Assembly: GCA_023429345.1 (NCBI GenBank)
Contig: JAEYVB010000177.1
Coordinates: 1 to 6,337 of the forward strand
Length of the DNA stretch: 6,337 bases
Direction of reading: 5' to 3'
Source of the DNA: Planctomycetota bacterium
GTDB taxonomy: Bacteria; Planctomycetota; Phycisphaerae; Phycisphaerales; UBA1924
The position numbers were made by a program, and so were the translations under genes. This document shows positions 5,478-6,337 of this stretch, one piece after another (positions within the stretch are counted from its first letter, which is position 1; the number at the start of each line of letters is the position of its first letter). A model generated the notes under the pieces. That model saw nothing but the letters and a program-made list of their open reading frames with translations, had not been told where the DNA came from and ran no database searches.

Positions 5478-6059
5478 ATGATCCGAACCCTCGCTCTCGC
5501 CGGGCCGGTGCTGGCCATGTCGTCCGCCGCAGCCGCCCAGCATTGGTGGTGGCCGCCGCAGCTGGAAACGCCCGTGTGCCCAGCGCCGGGGGTTCCGCTG
5601 ACGGTCACGCTCACGGGCCAGTTCCCGGACAACTGCGTGCCGAATGCCGCGGATGCGGTGGTGAACGGGCTGGTCATCGACATCACCACCCGTCGCGAGC
5701 CGCCCCCGACGTTCTGCCTGGCGGTGATCAGCAACTGGACGCTGCCGGTGGGCGTGGGCAGCCTCGACGCAGGCGTGTATGAGGTGTACGGCACGCACGC
5801 GGGCGCCGCGGGGCCGATAACCGCCCGGGAGTTCCTGGGGACGCTCACGGTCTCGGCGGCGTGCGGGGGTGCCTGCTACGCGAACTGCGACGGGTCCACC
5901 GCCGCCCCGGTGCTGAACGTCGCGGACTTCACGTGCTTCCTGAACCGGTTCGCGGCGGGCGAAAGCTACGCGAACTGCGACGGGTCTACCGCGGCCCCGG
6001 TGCTGAACGTGGCCGACTTTACGTGCTTTCTGCAGCGGTTCGCGGCGGGGTGCCCGTAG
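5478..6059 (+). CDS. Small secreted Ig-like-domain protein with GC-type dockerin tail
   Basis: The start ATG at 5478 follows a full GGAGGT (5468-5473), with a short four-base gap, and opens a signal peptide: MIRTLALAGPVLAMSS then AAAA|QHWWW, cleaved after residue 20. The frame is open back to 5418 but without signal-peptide logic. Mature residues about 25-128 form a single beta-rich domain: PLTVTLTGQFPDNCVP, VVNGLVIDI, FCLAVISNWTLPVGVG, LDAGVYEVYGTH, FLGTLTVS. This is the pattern of an Ig-like sandwich with two buried Cys (NCVP and FCLA), seen in many exported bacterial proteins; the fold is inferred. Residues 134-193 are two dockerin halves (TAC at 5877 and 5967) ending AGCP. The two halves share nearly the same DNA with each other but use different synonymous codons (GCG, ACG, GTG, TTT) from the other dockerins here, and the first half has FLNRF instead of FLQRF. 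Only one adhesive or structural domain is present; no catalytic site is seen. Confidence 0.88.
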   Translation: MIRTLALAGPVLAMSSAAAAQHWWWPPQLETPVCPAPGVPLTVTLTGQFPDNCVPNAADAVVNGLVIDITTRREPPPTFCLAVISNWTLPVGVGSLDAGVYEVYGTHAGAAGPITAREFLGTLTVSAACGGACYANCDGSTAAPVLNVADFTCFLNRFAAGESYANCDGSTAAPVLNVADFTCFLQRFAAGCP

Positions 6060-6265
6060 CCGCGGGGGGCGCGTTCTGATCAGGGGCAGCCGGCGGCGAA
6101 CTGCTGGAGGAAACAGGTGAAATCGGCGACGTTGAGGGTGGGGGCCTGCGTCGACTGGTCGCAGTTGGCGTAGCTCTCCCCCGCGGCGAAGCGCTGGAGG
6201 AAGCAGGTGAAGTCGGCGACGTTGAGGACCGGGCTCGTGGTGCTCGCGTCGCAGTTGGCGTAGCA
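5874..6265. repeat. Long imperfect inverted repeat made by two convergent dockerin coding ends
   Basis: The dockerin DNA of the plus-strand gene (5874-6056) and that of the minus-strand gene (6083-6265) are homologous across all 183 bases in opposite orientation, with only 26 bases between (6057-6082). These 26 bases contain both stop codons and the palindrome CTGATCAG (6075-6082). Read as DNA or as read-through RNA, this could fold into a very long imperfect hairpin. It may act as a bidirectional terminator, and it is a likely site for inversion or assembly error. Confidence 0.75.
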
Positions 6266-6337
6266 CGCGGCGGGGGCGTTGATGATGTCGATGCGCCAGC
6301 CCATGTTGTCGTGGTTGTCGCAGCCGTACCACAGTGT
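6080..6337 (-). CDS. Dockerin-tailed secreted protein, C-terminal fragment (5' partial)
   Basis: On the minus strand the frame is open from the right edge of the window to TGA at 6080-6082, giving 85 visible residues. The first 25 read TLWYGCDN, HDNMGWRIDII, NAPAAC and belong to a preceding domain that I do not recognise. Residues 26-85 are two dockerin halves (Tyr codons at 6260-6262 and 6170-6172) ending AGCP. A Met at 6302-6304 could open a 74-residue ORF, but it would lack a signal peptide and the open frame continues past it, so the gene is taken as running off the edge. It converges on the plus-strand dockerin gene with a 20-base gap. Part of its dockerin DNA is identical to that of the first gene in the window over 66 bases. 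Confidence 0.85.
   Translation of the reverse strand, partial: TLWYGCDNHDNMGWRIDIINAPAACYANCDASTTSPVLNVADFTCFLQRFAAGESYANCDQSTQAPTLNVADFTCFLQQFAAGCP
6158..6223 (-). repeat. 66-base exact repeat, copy B (minus-strand dockerin)
   Basis: This is the inverted partner of 543-608, about 5.5 kb away, identical also at every synonymous position by manual comparison. Other dockerins in the window differ at two or more positions over the same span; the 809-residue gene matches this copy over 46 bases (3202-3247). Confidence 0.85.

Noticed and set aside
5280..6332. 350-codon minus-strand open frame over the Ig-like gene
   Set aside because: It is in a different frame from the true minus-strand dockerin gene, gives an Arg/Pro-rich product, and covers a plus-strand gene with promoter, ribosome site and signal peptide.

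Overview
The window is GC-rich DNA that most likely comes from a planctomycete of the Phycisphaerae/Phycisphaerales type. The main evidence is a 60-residue C-terminal tail seen in five of the six genes. It consists of two 30-residue halves of the form YANCDxSTxxPxLNVADFTCFLQxFAAG, with the last half ending in GC. This matches what I know as the 'GC-type' dockerin-like anchor of Phycisphaerae exported proteins. The organism call is inference; there is no rRNA gene or other marker here.

Layout, left to right. (1) 1-686: 3' end of a secreted beta-propeller-like protein with WDG-type repeats and a dockerin tail; its 5' end lies outside the window. (2) 687-920: spacer with an 11-bp inverted repeat and a small hairpin. 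(3) 921-3350: an intact 809-residue tandem paralogue with a signal peptide, about 14 repeats and a dockerin tail. (4) 3351-3688: spacer with a likely terminator, a broken orphan half-dockerin, a second hairpin and a candidate promoter. (5) 3689-4626: a secreted six-motif propeller-like protein with a dockerin tail. Its start region looks frameshifted, because a well-placed Met-Lys-Arg start is out of frame with the rest of the signal peptide. (6) 4817-5404: a cytoplasmic stand-alone MEDS-domain sensor-like protein, the only gene here without an export signal or dockerin. (7) 5478-6059: a small secreted protein with one Ig-like domain and a dockerin tail, behind a recognisable promoter. (8) 6080-6337, minus strand: the 3' end of another dockerin-tailed protein, convergent with the previous gene.

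The genes read as a cluster of exported modular proteins that share one anchoring module rather than as a metabolic operon. Each complete gene has its own ribosome binding site, spacers are about 70-370 bases on the plus strand, and promoters or terminators lie between several genes, so they are probably transcribed separately. The partner (cohesin-like or sorting component) that would read the shared tail is not in the window. The notable points are the near-identity of dockerin DNA between distant genes, including a 66-base exact inverted match; the orphan dockerin scar; the probable frameshift at 3689-3724; and the large inverted repeat formed by the convergent dockerin ends.
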